Shown piece after piece: positions 9,401 through 17,947 of a DNA stretch of 47,362 nucleotides. The stretch is from contig NZ_CALHVM010000054.1 of assembly GCF_938039205.1 (NCBI RefSeq), positions 1 to 47,362 on the forward strand. The letters run 5' to 3'. The position numbers were made by a program, and so were the translations under genes. The notes under the pieces were generated by a model. The model saw only the letters and a program-made list of their open reading frames with translations, did no database searches and was not told the DNA's origin. Position 1 is the first letter of the stretch; each line of letters opens with the position of its first letter. Source of the stretch: an uncultured Campylobacter sp. GTDB lineage: Bacteria > Campylobacterota > Campylobacteria > Campylobacterales > Campylobacteraceae.

Positions 9401-10076
9401 CAATGCTGAAAAGCTAACAAAAATTGACTTTAGCGGCTTAAAAAATGTAGAGAAAGGTACTATAACAAATACTGCAAGTAAAGTTATAGAGGACATAAAA
9501 GCTACCGATGGAGACGATACTATTACTCTAGCGGGCGATCAAAAAGCTGCAAAAATTTCAATCGATGCAGGCGAAGGCGAGAATACCATTAAGACAGGAA
9601 CTTTCCTAACCCCAGGTCATGCCGACGCAGATCCAAAAGGTCAAAATATAACCATCAAAAGCGGTTCGGGCAATGATACATTCGATGTTAGTACTTCGGT
9701 TATAGGCGCAGGTTTTGATAGTGCCAACGAGTCTCACACTAGACTTGTGACAATAGATAAGATCAATGTAGGTGATAAGATCAAATTTGCCGGCGGTACC
9801 ACTGCTATAGAAAAAGTAACTCTAAATGCCAACGGAAACGCACAAGATAACTTTGCTCTTGCGGCTAAACTTGGCGGATTCTTTGATGGCACCAATAACC
9901 AAGCCGGTAAGATATATGCTTATTCATATCTAAATGATACGTATTTGGTATACAACGCTGCTGCAGGTGATACTGACTTTGGCGCAGGCGACACTATCGT
10001 CAAACTATCGGGCGTAAATATTGCCAACCTCAACACAACAGTTAATGCTGGTGAAGTTACTATTAACGCATTCTGA
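6363..10076 (+). CDS. S-layer protein paralogue, DUF4214 N-terminus and RTX-type repeats
   Basis: This 1237-residue protein has the same architecture as its upstream neighbour: no signal peptide, DUF4214 at residues ~5-130, a long Asn/Thr/Val/Asp-rich beta-repeat body, and RTX-like motifs near 7022 (GGAGND), 7631 (GNGNDT), 7696 (GAGNDT) and 9662 (GSGNDT). The first 18 codons are identical in DNA. The next block (IYKNILGKDYTQDPNGIDSW) is identical in protein but carries silent changes. The C-terminus keeps the YLNDTYLV-type motif but is otherwise more divergent (FNG-like ending, AGEVTINAF). It is probably an alternative S-layer subunit secreted by an unlinked type I system. Two full genes with one cassette suggest antigenic alternation, as with sap genes in C. 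fetus (inference). Confidence 0.9.
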   Translation: MAVTQAQVAQLYVALFNRAPEGAGFNAWVAAGANKTQAQLAQLMLESPAALAYYGNTIDSDRGYIETIYKNILGKDYTQDPNGIDSWVLHLQLGHSRGETLVKLFEVATSDIAKAADPVAAKIFENKTAISAYMAEKIPNIQTDSSGNYDYGIFQEIIRTTTATNLDEQKAKIDALANATVHTLNNTTETLTGSAGVDIYSAVVSSFADKNTLGVEDKIDGGAGNDMLNVKIDDSFTGFTTGYAKNIEGLNLVNTSNSQRVFNADKVEGLQSVSTHGANGVRVTNLSNIVDLTVIDQKDSTEVGIAYNTDLVKGNNDAQNLILNNVGRVTPDTEADSHKNSLKVKFNGIETLNITTRENASYIKEVENKFITVKGEADLTISTKDKNPDAPFKDFVNSLDASALIGNLTADLTESAYYTSIKSGNGNDTIKIGKLESNSVSIDMGAGNDTLQIEKVDALKQMKLKGVDNIEIFDKNDSVSALDLTGQTDVKSLKVGQLDQTLVVTSSSIKTINLTDKVDSKAASAGNGHGILHINDKFVDTINYAIDNVTTPQDIIGKVRVSESKNLTVNLDKSVKTVNGNLTDNAASVIEAPKATTINVNVNMVENSGLSLRNIHELKTINLTNNNPKKFTFDIHEDARVKTLNIATLGALDVLNNGLKYISEINVKGLANMPVASLVELHNLGSIDSENGVKLNVNDLVTVYQGSSHVTALKVGDVATKKTTNAGANFNFKNVTNDIEVNKFDVGGEITFVANKIGNVKVADEIKSKNSGATFDISDSRFNVEISSGNGIDVKNDVNFTAKDVTGKVSIANIKAENVNISLTNIKGQNETSAVGIGDINGNYVKNVNITLKDVLKDVKVGTLDLKSAAVIDGKIKVKESTSINIDAGNTKGIVDLGNTGPVSADSVTVDLSKTIGANKFASIVADTVVYKGSTQTPLSTDVKITMKQDINSKDFVANITTSAQADKLVVTAAAKFSLVNGSERVDGNDLKTATISGDMGTDATDEYTFDDTNAEKLTKIDFSGLKNVEKGTITNTASKVIEDIKATDGDDTITLAGDQKAAKISIDAGEGENTIKTGTFLTPGHADADPKGQNITIKSGSGNDTFDVSTSVIGAGFDSANESHTRLVTIDKINVGDKIKFAGGTTAIEKVTLNANGNAQDNFALAAKLGGFFDGTNNQAGKIYAYSYLNDTYLVYNAAAGDTDFGAGDTIVKLSGVNIANLNTTVNAGEVTINAF

Positions 10077-10088
10077 TTTCTCCTTCTT

Positions 10089-10118
10089 TTCGGCAGGTTT
10101 TTACCTGCCGAACCTCTT
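10089..10118 (+). terminator. Rho-independent terminator after third S-layer gene
   Basis: The 10-bp stem TTCGGCAGGT/ACCTGCCGAA (10089-10098 with 10103-10112) has a TTTT loop and is followed by CCTCTTTTTT. It is a strong terminator that closes the S-layer cluster. Confidence 0.88.
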
Positions 10119-10395
10119 TTTTGCAAATTTAATTTTATATAAAAATCAATTTTTAGCGATATATAATGTTTGCGATTTTGCATTTTTCTATTTAGTATCA
10201 AGTTTATGACTTTAGTCTAGATCTCCAAGCTAAAACTGGCATAAAAAAGTAGTCAAAATTGGCAATTTTGGCCGTCTATGAGCCAACTTTGATATCTTAA
10301 TGTCTAAAATCAAGTCGCTCAAGGTTTTTATATAAAAATAGATAGAATAATTGTAATGTCAGATTTTGGTAAATGGCACCAAAGTATATTAAGAT
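10119..10395. other. AT-rich convergent intergenic region
   Basis: This AT-rich stretch separates the plus-strand S-layer genes from the minus-strand polysaccharide operon. Short frames here do not look coding. The only structure seen is the 7-bp inverted repeat at 10254-10270 described separately. Confidence 0.6.
10243..10270 (-). terminator. Weak terminator candidate of polysaccharide operon
   Basis: On the minus strand, CAAAATT-GCC-AATTTTG (10270-10254) is followed by ACTAC and a run of six T (10248-10243). The stem is AT-rich, so this is only a candidate end for the operon that stops at 10396. Confidence 0.4.
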
Positions 10396-11253
10396 CTAAA
10401 GCATAGAATATAGTAGTTTCTCTATATCTCCGTCGCAAGGAGCTATGTCGTAGCTTAGCAGCTTTGCCGTATCGCAGACGAGTAGGGCGGGATCGTTTGC
10501 TCTGATAAATCGGGGATCGCTTTGCACAGCTATATCGTGTCCGCTTAGGCAGCGTAAAATTTGTAAAATTTGCTCAATACTATAAGCCTTACCAGAGCCA
10601 ATGTTAAAAATTTCATCGTTAGCTTCGAGTTTTAGTAGTTGCTCGTATATTCTCACGACGTCGTTTATGTCGTTATATTCGCGCTTTGGCGTCAAATTTC
10701 CAAGTTTTATTGTATGAGCTCTATCTTTAAAATGTCGCACTATTTTTGGTATGAGGAAATTTTCGCTTTGTCCAGTACCTGTGTAGTTAAATGGGCGCGC
10801 GATGATAAAAGGCAGTCCGCTTTTAGCTATCTGCTCCTCCATAAAAATTTTACTTTCGGCATATATGCTTTGCGGATTTAGCGGAGAGTTTTCGCACATG
10901 GGCATATCTCCTCCGCCGTAGACACTAGCTGAGCTTGCAAAGATCGCCTTTTCAAATTTAACGGAACCTAGAGCCTCTAGCAAATTTAGCGTACCGATTT
11001 CGTTTGCGTTTTTTATCTCGGCGGGATCGGCCATAGCAAAAGACACCGCTGCCAGGTGGATGATGTAGTCAAATTTGACGCTAAAAGCAGCTTTTATGCT
11101 GTCTTTATCAAGCAGATCAAGGCGCGTATGATTAGGCGCGCTAGGGCTCAGGGCGCCGCCTGAGACCTCGTAACCGAGCGCACAAAGGTATCGCTCCAGA
11201 TAGCGACCCGTAAAGCCCTCAATCCCCGTGATAAAAACTCGCTTAGAACTCAA
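10396..11253 (-). CDS. rmd: NAD-dependent epimerase/dehydratase, probable GDP-6-deoxy-D-mannose reductase
   Basis: This 285-residue short-chain dehydrogenase (extended SDR family) has a Rossmann GxxGxxG at Gly10/13/16 (GIEGFTG) and a catalytic Y-x3-K at Tyr131/Lys135 (YAESK), with Ser in SSASVYG. It overlaps the end of gmd by 11 nt, so the two are co-translated. Next to gmd it most likely reduces GDP-4-keto-6-deoxy-D-mannose to GDP-D-rhamnose. Production of GDP-6-deoxy-talose or another deoxyhexose cannot be excluded. It is the last gene of the wzm-wzt operon, and its product would feed the glycosyltransferases encoded two genes upstream. Confidence 0.75.
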   Translation of the reverse strand: MSSKRVFITGIEGFTGRYLERYLCALGYEVSGGALSPSAPNHTRLDLLDKDSIKAAFSVKFDYIIHLAAVSFAMADPAEIKNANEIGTLNLLEALGSVKFEKAIFASSASVYGGGDMPMCENSPLNPQSIYAESKIFMEEQIAKSGLPFIIARPFNYTGTGQSENFLIPKIVRHFKDRAHTIKLGNLTPKREYNDINDVVRIYEQLLKLEANDEIFNIGSGKAYSIEQILQILRCLSGHDIAVQSDPRFIRANDPALLVCDTAKLLSYDIAPCDGDIEKLLYSML

Positions 11254-12274
11254 ATCCCGCCTCGATGCGTCTTAGATCGGCTTTTATCATCATATCGCAA
11301 AGTCCCTTTAGATCAGTCTTTGCGCTCCAACCGAGCTTTTGCTTGGCTTTTGAGGCGTCGCCTATTAGTAGATCGACCTCCGCGGGTCTAAAAAATGCCG
11401 GATTTATCTTTACGATTACGTCGCCCTTATCGTTTAGCCCGACTTCGTTTATGCCTTCGCCCTCAAATTTTATTCCGATATCTAGCGCTTCAAAGCTAAG
11501 CTTTACAAAATCCCTGACAGTGGTCGTTACGCCGGTAGCGAGCACGAAGGTATCCGAAGTTGGCGCTTGTAGCATCGCGTGCATGCCTTCGACGTATTCT
11601 TTAGCGTAGCCCCAGTCACGCTTTGCGTCTAGGTTGCCTAGTTCCAAAGTTTTAGCCTTTTTTAGGGCGATTTTTGCGGCTGTATTCGTGATTTTTCTCG
11701 TGACGAACTCAAGTCCTCTTAGCGGACTTTCGTGGTTAAATAAAATGCCGCTTGAGGCGAAAATATCGTAGCTTTCTTGATAGTTTACCGTGATAAAGTG
11801 TGCATAAAGCTTTGCCACTCCGTAAGGCGAACGCGGATAAAACGGCGTCGTTTCGCTTTGCGGGACGGCTTGGACTTTGCCGAACATCTCTGATGTGCTA
11901 GCTTGGTAAAATTTGATACTTTTATCTACCGTTTTGATTGCTTCTAGTATATTTAGCGCGCCGATGCCAGTAGCGTTTGCTGTGTGAAAAGGCTCTTTAA
12001 AACTAACGCCTACGAAACTTTGGGCGGCTAGGTTGTAGATTTCCTCGGGTCTTATTTCATTGACGACGCTTAGGATATTAAACGGGTCAGTTAGCTCAAA
12101 CTCGACTAGATGAAAATTCGGCTCGTTTAAAAGACCTAGCTCGTTTAATCTCCAAAAATTCGGGCTCACCGCTCGTCTGTAACCGCCGTAGATCTCATAT
12201 CCCAGATCGATCAGATATCTAGCCAGATACGCGCCGTCTTGGCCTCCGACGCCCGTGATTATAGCTTTTTTCAT
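11243..12274 (-). CDS. gmd: GDP-mannose 4,6-dehydratase
   Basis: This 343-residue protein is a full-length Gmd. It has the NADP-binding GVGGQDG at residues 8-14, the catalytic Thr127/Glu129 in STSEMFG, and Tyr151/Lys155 in YGVAK. The typical RDWGYAKEYVEGM and FRPAEVDLLIGD segments are also present. It converts GDP-D-mannose to GDP-4-keto-6-deoxy-D-mannose in the cytoplasm, the precursor of D-rhamnose, L-fucose and related sugars. It starts one base inside the stop of the upstream glycosyltransferase gene and overlaps rmd. The pairing points to a deoxyhexose-containing O-polysaccharide. Confidence 0.95.
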   Translation of the reverse strand: MKKAIITGVGGQDGAYLARYLIDLGYEIYGGYRRAVSPNFWRLNELGLLNEPNFHLVEFELTDPFNILSVVNEIRPEEIYNLAAQSFVGVSFKEPFHTANATGIGALNILEAIKTVDKSIKFYQASTSEMFGKVQAVPQSETTPFYPRSPYGVAKLYAHFITVNYQESYDIFASSGILFNHESPLRGLEFVTRKITNTAAKIALKKAKTLELGNLDAKRDWGYAKEYVEGMHAMLQAPTSDTFVLATGVTTTVRDFVKLSFEALDIGIKFEGEGINEVGLNDKGDVIVKINPAFFRPAEVDLLIGDASKAKQKLGWSAKTDLKGLCDMMIKADLRRIEAGFEF

Positions 12275-15200
12275 TATTCTTCTCCGTTTTTTAAATGTCG
12301 CATAAAATTATGATCAGTATTTATGGCTTTAAAGATTCTTAAATAAAGAGCGGCGATGTTTTGCCAGCTGTTTTCTTCTAGCCATTTTATGCGCTTATCA
12401 TAAATTTTACCATCTATTTCATTATTTTTTACTTTTTCGAGTTGTTCTAGGATATCCTCGTCGCTAAAACCGTCCGCCGCTATCGTGATATTTTGCATCT
12501 CGCTAAAGATTCTTGACGGCGTAACTATAACGTTTTTACAAAGACTTAGAGAGACTCTGGCTGCTGCGCTACTACCCTCGTCGGTCTGTCCGTACGGCAA
12601 TACGATCGCATCGCAACAACTTAGTTTTTCGTTTACAGTTTCTATCGGTAAAAAGCTCGTATGCCACTCTATTTTTTCACTCAAATTTAGCTTTTCGCAA
12701 ATCTTGCGGCATCTTTGTAGCTCTGCCTCGCCGTCCGCGCTTGCGACCGGACTGATTATGACTAGTTTTGCGTCTATATTTTGACTGAATTTCGCAAAAG
12801 CTTCTAGTAGCACAGGTAGGTTTTTATGCGCAAATAGCAGTCCTAAAAATCCTACCATAAATTTGCCGTCCGTTTCCTTATGTTTGTTTTGCTCGGGCGC
12901 TAAATTTTGCGTTCCGTGCGGTACTAGCGTGACATTATCGATAAGTCCAAGCAGCCTAAGCGTATTTAGATCGTCGATGCTGTGGACGAAAACTCGGTCA
13001 AATTCGTAAAGCGTATCGTGCCAGTTTTGCTGAGTTTGGCGTGGGTAGTTTAGGATTTGCTTCGTGGCGTGAAGCGTGATGAAGCAAATTTTTCCCTGCG
13101 ATTTTAGCGCGGCGACGTCTGATTTTAGCTTTTCATCTATCTCGAAAAATGTAAAATGGTGTTGCAGCCAGATGATATTCGCATCCGTCTCAAGCCCCGA
13201 TAGTAGCTTTTCTTGCTCTATTTCATAGACTTTTATATCGTTGTTTTCTTTGCTTAAATTTGACGTCCCTGCGCGCTTTTGCTCGCTCCAAGTGTAAATT
13301 TCTAAATTTGCGCCCGCTCGCGCAAGCTCGTCCGTTAAGTATTTTGAGTATTCGGCTATGCCGCAAACAGCGTTATACGTCGAAAAGTAGGCGATTTTTA
13401 GCTCTACGGGCTTGTTTTTAAAGGATTTTAGATGCGAGATGCTCGAGATAAAATTTAGCGCATTTTTCTCGCCGAACATCATTTCATCGACTTTGTGTTT
13501 TAGCGGTTTTATACTAGGAGCGCGGTTTTGTAAAATTTGCTCTGATACTTTGATAATCTTTTCGCACAGATCATTTACGCTAGGCTCCGCCCAAAACGAA
13601 TAATTTAGATTAAAATGCGTAACCGCGGGCGCGAATTTATATCCGATAAACTCGCAACTACCGTCCAAAAACTCGCACTGGCCGCTATAGTCGGTGGAGA
13701 TAACGGGCTTTTCGTAGTGTACGCCTTCGATTGCCGGCATATTTAGCCCCTCGCCGCGCGTCGGCAGCACGACGATATCGCACTGCTCATAAAGGTTTGC
13801 CACGTCAAGCGCGGTTAGATCTTCGTTTAGTATGACGCGGATTTTATCGCGGTACTTTTTATCGACTAAAAGCTCGATTTGCTCAGTTACGCTATTGTGC
13901 GGGTTAGGGAAGCTTTTTATAGTTAGGCTTAACTCAAATTTGGCTTTTTTGCAGGCTTCGTTAAAGGCTCGCAGTAGCACGTCGGCACCCTTTCTAGGTA
14001 GGCACGAGGAGATGTGAAAGAGCTTTATCTCGCGCTTTTGTTCGCTATTTTCTTGCGAAACGCTTGGCGCAGGCGGCGTTTTTAGCGGTATATCGGCTAC
14101 TTTTACCGGCGTATAGCAGCCGTTATCTATTAGGATTTTTTTGATAAAAAATGTCGAAACTAAAATGCCTTTATACTTGGAGTTTAAAATTTCTATCGTT
14201 CGCGGCGGGATACGCGACTCTTCCCAGAAAAACACCGCAATCTCAAAGCCGTATCCCTCGCGCATGTCTTCTATCAGCGGGTAGTGGTGATAGATCGCGA
14301 CTTTGTCGTCGCTTCCTTTTGGGTGCGCGTTTTTATCGGGCACTATGCTTCTTAGTGTTTCATACTCGTCTTTGGTTATCGCGATGTCTTCGATTTTATC
14401 GAAATAGTTCTCGTGATAGCAGATTACAAAGACGTTTTTTACCTTACCGAGCAGCCTAAATACGATGTTTCTGTTTATCGCGGCCAAACTATAGTGTCCG
14501 CTGATGCTGCCAATGACGGTTAGCTCGCTAAAGTTTTCGTTAAATTTGAGATTTTTTAGCTCCAAATTTCGCTCGTACTCTTTTGAGTGCCTTAAAACAA
14601 AAACGTTCGGTTCAAAAACGCCCTCTTGCGAGACGTAGATATCGTCTCTAACCTGGCCTTTTAGGCTAAAGATTCTTGCCCTAAGAGCCGGAAATTTATT
14701 TAAAAATATCTTGAGATTTTTCTTAAATTTCGGATTGTTATTTGCCACCTTTTCCGTCAAATTTATACCAAATTTAAGCGCTTTTTTGAGATTTTCTTTA
14801 GCTAAATTTTTACAAAATCTCAAAAATTTATAGACCCAAATAAGCGGCTTTGCGACTCTTTTAAATTTAGCGACGAAAATTTTAAGCTGCTCGATATCGT
14901 TTTTGATAACGGGAGCTTCGTTTTCTAGGACGTAGACTTTGTGATTTAGCGCGAGATATTTACCGAGTAGATTTTCTAAATCTTCGTGTAGGCGCGCATT
15001 TTCGTTTTGCAAATTTGAGATTTGACTTTTGCTTTCCATCAGCTCGAGCGAGCTTTTCCAAAGAGCCTCTTTTGTCTCCAAAGACTCCTTCCAAACGTCG
15101 TTTTTTAGCTCGAGCATCTGAGTTTTATTTTCAAATGTCGACACGTCGAACCTATCGGCTAGCTCTTCAAAGCTAAAGCCACTTTTGGTCGCGCTCAAAA

Positions 15201-15879
15201 ACGCCTCGCGGGTTTTTTCGTCGCCGTTTTTAAGCCCCAAAACCGCGTAATCAAGCCCGACGCTGCTTAAAACGTCTCTTAATGTGACGTTTTGATTTTG
15301 CAAATCCTCGCTAAAGCTCAAATTTGAGTTTAGTCTCATCATAAAAGTATCGCTAAAGCCTTCAAATTCGCACAGATACTCAAGTAACATCGGTGGGATA
15401 GGCTTAACGTGCGTAATGTCTAGATAGAAATTTAGCGTAGCAACGCGTAAGTTTTCGGGATTTGGCGTTTCAAGTATCAAGATGCCGCCGTCTTTGAGAA
15501 CTCGGCGCGCTTGTTTTATTAGCTCGCAAAGCTCGTTAAACTCCAAGTGCTCCACAAGCTGAAATGCGCTAACGAGCGCAAGGCTTGCGTCTTCTAGCTC
15601 GCTTAAAAACTCTATCGCTCCTTGTTTTTTGGCTTCAAGATCGTTTTTCTCGCACTCTTTTATCATCTCGTCGCTAACGTCGCAACCGCGCGCGGCAAAG
15701 CCGTTTTGCTTTAAAATTTCAAGCCACTCGCCTCTGCCGCAGCCTAGATCGACCGCCGCCAGCTTTTCATCGTTTTGCTTTAAGATTTGCAAAAACGGCT
15801 CGTAAGCAAGCAGGCGTTTTTTGATCTCGCTCCTCTGGCCTCTAAATTTATCTTCGAAACTTTTATAAAATTTATCCAT
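12274..15879 (-). CDS. Trifunctional methyltransferase, coiled coil and two glycosyltransferase domains
   Basis: This is a 1201-residue fusion. Residues ~38-180 are a class I SAM methyltransferase (DLGCGRGEWLE at 44-54, then LETPNPENLRVA and FYLDITHVKPIPP). Residues ~250-340 are heptad-like, rich in Leu, Glu and Lys, and likely a coiled coil. A basic segment (~340-410) may touch the membrane. The first GT4-type glycosyltransferase (~440-800) has HISSCLPRKGADVLLRAF and the E-x7-E motif EGLNMPAIE. The second (~820-1190) opens IAYFSTYNAVCGIAEYSKYL and contains GLLFAHKN and LPYGQTDEGSSAAAR. The order resembles WsaE of Geobacillus stearothermophilus, which caps a rhamnan by methylation and extends it, and the WbdD idea of a coiled-coil ruler. 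It overlaps wzt by 8 nt and meets gmd. Likely a chain polymerase and terminator; linkage specificity is unknown. Confidence 0.85.
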   Translation of the reverse strand: MDKFYKSFEDKFRGQRSEIKKRLLAYEPFLQILKQNDEKLAAVDLGCGRGEWLEILKQNGFAARGCDVSDEMIKECEKNDLEAKKQGAIEFLSELEDASLALVSAFQLVEHLEFNELCELIKQARRVLKDGGILILETPNPENLRVATLNFYLDITHVKPIPPMLLEYLCEFEGFSDTFMMRLNSNLSFSEDLQNQNVTLRDVLSSVGLDYAVLGLKNGDEKTREAFLSATKSGFSFEELADRFDVSTFENKTQMLELKNDVWKESLETKEALWKSSLELMESKSQISNLQNENARLHEDLENLLGKYLALNHKVYVLENEAPVIKNDIEQLKIFVAKFKRVAKPLIWVYKFLRFCKNLAKENLKKALKFGINLTEKVANNNPKFKKNLKIFLNKFPALRARIFSLKGQVRDDIYVSQEGVFEPNVFVLRHSKEYERNLELKNLKFNENFSELTVIGSISGHYSLAAINRNIVFRLLGKVKNVFVICYHENYFDKIEDIAITKDEYETLRSIVPDKNAHPKGSDDKVAIYHHYPLIEDMREGYGFEIAVFFWEESRIPPRTIEILNSKYKGILVSTFFIKKILIDNGCYTPVKVADIPLKTPPAPSVSQENSEQKREIKLFHISSCLPRKGADVLLRAFNEACKKAKFELSLTIKSFPNPHNSVTEQIELLVDKKYRDKIRVILNEDLTALDVANLYEQCDIVVLPTRGEGLNMPAIEGVHYEKPVISTDYSGQCEFLDGSCEFIGYKFAPAVTHFNLNYSFWAEPSVNDLCEKIIKVSEQILQNRAPSIKPLKHKVDEMMFGEKNALNFISSISHLKSFKNKPVELKIAYFSTYNAVCGIAEYSKYLTDELARAGANLEIYTWSEQKRAGTSNLSKENNDIKVYEIEQEKLLSGLETDANIIWLQHHFTFFEIDEKLKSDVAALKSQGKICFITLHATKQILNYPRQTQQNWHDTLYEFDRVFVHSIDDLNTLRLLGLIDNVTLVPHGTQNLAPEQNKHKETDGKFMVGFLGLLFAHKNLPVLLEAFAKFSQNIDAKLVIISPVASADGEAELQRCRKICEKLNLSEKIEWHTSFLPIETVNEKLSCCDAIVLPYGQTDEGSSAAARVSLSLCKNVIVTPSRIFSEMQNITIAADGFSDEDILEQLEKVKNNEIDGKIYDKRIKWLEENSWQNIAALYLRIFKAINTDHNFMRHLKNGEE

Positions 15880-17095
15880 TTATTCTCTTTATTTCCAAAC
15901 TCGGTTCAAGATACGCAAGGCCGACAAAATCGGGCTTGCTAAAATTTACGACGTTAAAAATGATTGCGTTGTCGCGCCATTCGTAGTTATTTTGCAGATG
16001 GTTGTCACTATCGTGTAGCGCTATCGTTACAGAAAACGACCCGACGCCCAAATTTGCGTCAAATTCAAAACTAAAGTCGTACTCCTCGCCTTTTTTGAGA
16101 TTTTTTAAAGCTTGCTTTAGGTGGTAAGTGTTTGTGCCGTAGACGACCTGCGAGAAGCGATTTTTGATCTGATAGCCCAGTACCAGCGAGGGCAAATTTT
16201 CGTTTGCCAGCACCGTTACTTTTAGCTTGATTTTTCTGCCGACTTCTAAATTTTGTATCTTTTTGCCTGCGGCGTCTAAAATTTCAATGTTTTTTATACA
16301 GGCTTTTTTGTTGCCGGATATGGTTGCTGTTTTACCGTTTTCTAGGGCTATTTGCGAGATTTGTACGTCTTGTTTTTTTGAGATTAGGGCGTTGTAATAA
16401 TCAAGCACGGCTTCAGGCTCGCCGTCTTTTAAAATTTGCCCTTTTTCCAGCAAGATTACTCGGTCGCAGATGGATTTTATCGCGCCGCTATCGTGCGAAA
16501 CGATAATGAGCGTCGTGCCTAGGCTTTTAAATTCTTTTATCTTATCAAAGCTTTTATGCTGGAAATACACATCGCCTACCGATAGCGCCTCGTCGATGAT
16601 GAGTATATCTGGGCGATTTGCCGTGACGACCGAAAAAGCAAGGCGCATCTGCATGCCGCTGCTGTAAATTCGCACCGGATAATCAAAATACTCGCCTATC
16701 TCGGCAAAGTCTTCGATATAGGCTATTATTTCGTCGATTTGCTCTTTTGAGTAGCCCATGAGAGAGCAGGACTGATAGGCGTTTTGCCTACCGGTTAGAT
16801 CGCCGTGAAAGCCCATGCCCAGCTCCAAAATAGACGAAATTTTAGCCCCGCTAACTACTCGGCCGCTTGATGGCTTTAGCGTGTGCGAGATGATTTTTAA
16901 AAGAGTGCTTTTGCCCGCTCCGTTTTGTCCGATTAGCCCGACTACCTCGCCGGCTCCCACGTCAAAGCTTACGTCTTTTAGCACTGTTTTTATGTTTTTT
17001 TCTTCTTTATTTTTACTAAACCACGAGGCAAATCGCTTAAAGTTGCTCTCGTAATCCAAGTAAGTTTTGCAGATATTTTGAACCGATAAAATCAT
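15872..17095 (-). CDS. wzt: O-polysaccharide ABC transporter ATPase with C-terminal glycan-binding domain
   Basis: This 407-residue protein has Walker A GQNGAGKST (56-64), signature YSSGMQMRL (144-152) and Walker B ILIIDEALS (164-172), followed by a ~160-residue beta-rich C-terminal domain (from about 245). Wzt proteins with this extra domain recognise the modified non-reducing end of a finished chain (established for E. coli O8/O9a). Here the adjacent gene encodes the probable capping methyltransferase. It overlaps wzm by 4 nt (ATGA) and the fusion gene by 8 nt, so translation is tightly coupled. It powers export of undecaprenyl-linked polysaccharide. Confidence 0.93.
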   Translation of the reverse strand: MILSVQNICKTYLDYESNFKRFASWFSKNKEEKNIKTVLKDVSFDVGAGEVVGLIGQNGAGKSTLLKIISHTLKPSSGRVVSGAKISSILELGMGFHGDLTGRQNAYQSCSLMGYSKEQIDEIIAYIEDFAEIGEYFDYPVRIYSSGMQMRLAFSVVTANRPDILIIDEALSVGDVYFQHKSFDKIKEFKSLGTTLIIVSHDSGAIKSICDRVILLEKGQILKDGEPEAVLDYYNALISKKQDVQISQIALENGKTATISGNKKACIKNIEILDAAGKKIQNLEVGRKIKLKVTVLANENLPSLVLGYQIKNRFSQVVYGTNTYHLKQALKNLKKGEEYDFSFEFDANLGVGSFSVTIALHDSDNHLQNNYEWRDNAIIFNVVNFSKPDFVGLAYLEPSLEIKRING

Positions 17096-17877
17096 AAAAC
17101 GTCCGCCATCTCTTCTTCGGCTCGTTTATAAACGAAAAACGCAGCCCCAAGGCTTGCCGCGCCGATAAAGGCCGGATAAATCAAAAGCGAAAAATCGGGC
17201 ATCTTGTCGTAAATCAAAATATCGTGATAGCCGCTAACTACGCCAACAAGCGGATTTATGTAGATAAGCTCTTGCAAATTTGACGGCAAAATGCCCGTCA
17301 TATAAACGATTGGCGTTAGCCAAAATAAAAACTGCAAGACGATGGCGATGATCTGGCCTACGTCGCGCATAAAGACGTTTATCACGCCAAAAAACAGCCC
17401 GAACCCTACGGCTAGCATCATCGTAACTATGGAAAAGATCGGCAAAAAGATCAAATTTGCACCCACAAAATGCCCCAAAAACGCAAATACCACCGCAATA
17501 GATACGAATAAAATGAGATTGTTTATCGCCGAGCTTAAAACCACGGTAGCCGGAAGGACGATTTTAGGGAAGGACATTTTTTTGATTATGTTGGCGTTAT
17601 CGGTAAAAATGCCGATGCAGCGCGAAAAAATCTCGCTAAAAAGCATCCAGCAAAGCATCCCGCTCATTAGGTAGATCGCGTAGGCGTATTTGCTATCAAT
17701 GCCTGGCAGCTTGGCTGAGAGCACGGAGGAGAGTATGGTCGCGTAGATGAGCACCTGGGCTAGCGGATGCAGTATCGCCCACGCTACGCCCAGCTTGCTT
17801 TTTGCAAATTTTGTTATAAATTCGTTTTTGACCGAATTTACGATAAAAAACCTATACGTATAAATATTTGAAAACAA
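17092..17877 (-). CDS. wzm: O-polysaccharide ABC-2 transporter permease
   Basis: This 261-residue ABC-2 type permease has about six membrane helices and the family pattern KSKLGVAWAILHPLAQVLIY near the N-terminus. It forms the export channel with Wzt. It is the first gene of the polysaccharide operon, 70 nt downstream of the maf gene on the same strand. Transcription could therefore continue from the pse operon; no strong terminator is seen in the 70-nt gap. Confidence 0.93.
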   Translation of the reverse strand: MFSNIYTYRFFIVNSVKNEFITKFAKSKLGVAWAILHPLAQVLIYATILSSVLSAKLPGIDSKYAYAIYLMSGMLCWMLFSEIFSRCIGIFTDNANIIKKMSFPKIVLPATVVLSSAINNLILFVSIAVVFAFLGHFVGANLIFLPIFSIVTMMLAVGFGLFFGVINVFMRDVGQIIAIVLQFLFWLTPIVYMTGILPSNLQELIYINPLVGVVSGYHDILIYDKMPDFSLLIYPAFIGAASLGAAFFVYKRAEEEMADVL

Positions 17878-17947
17878 TCTTTCGTCCGATTAGCTAAATT
17901 TGCGTGATTTTACCAAATAAAGGCTAAAAATAAAGAAAAATCGAAAT

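Noticed and set aside
2322..10076. CRISPR-like or simple tandem DNA repeats in the S-layer genes
   Set aside because: The repetition is at protein level and degenerate; there are no equal-length DNA repeats with spacers.
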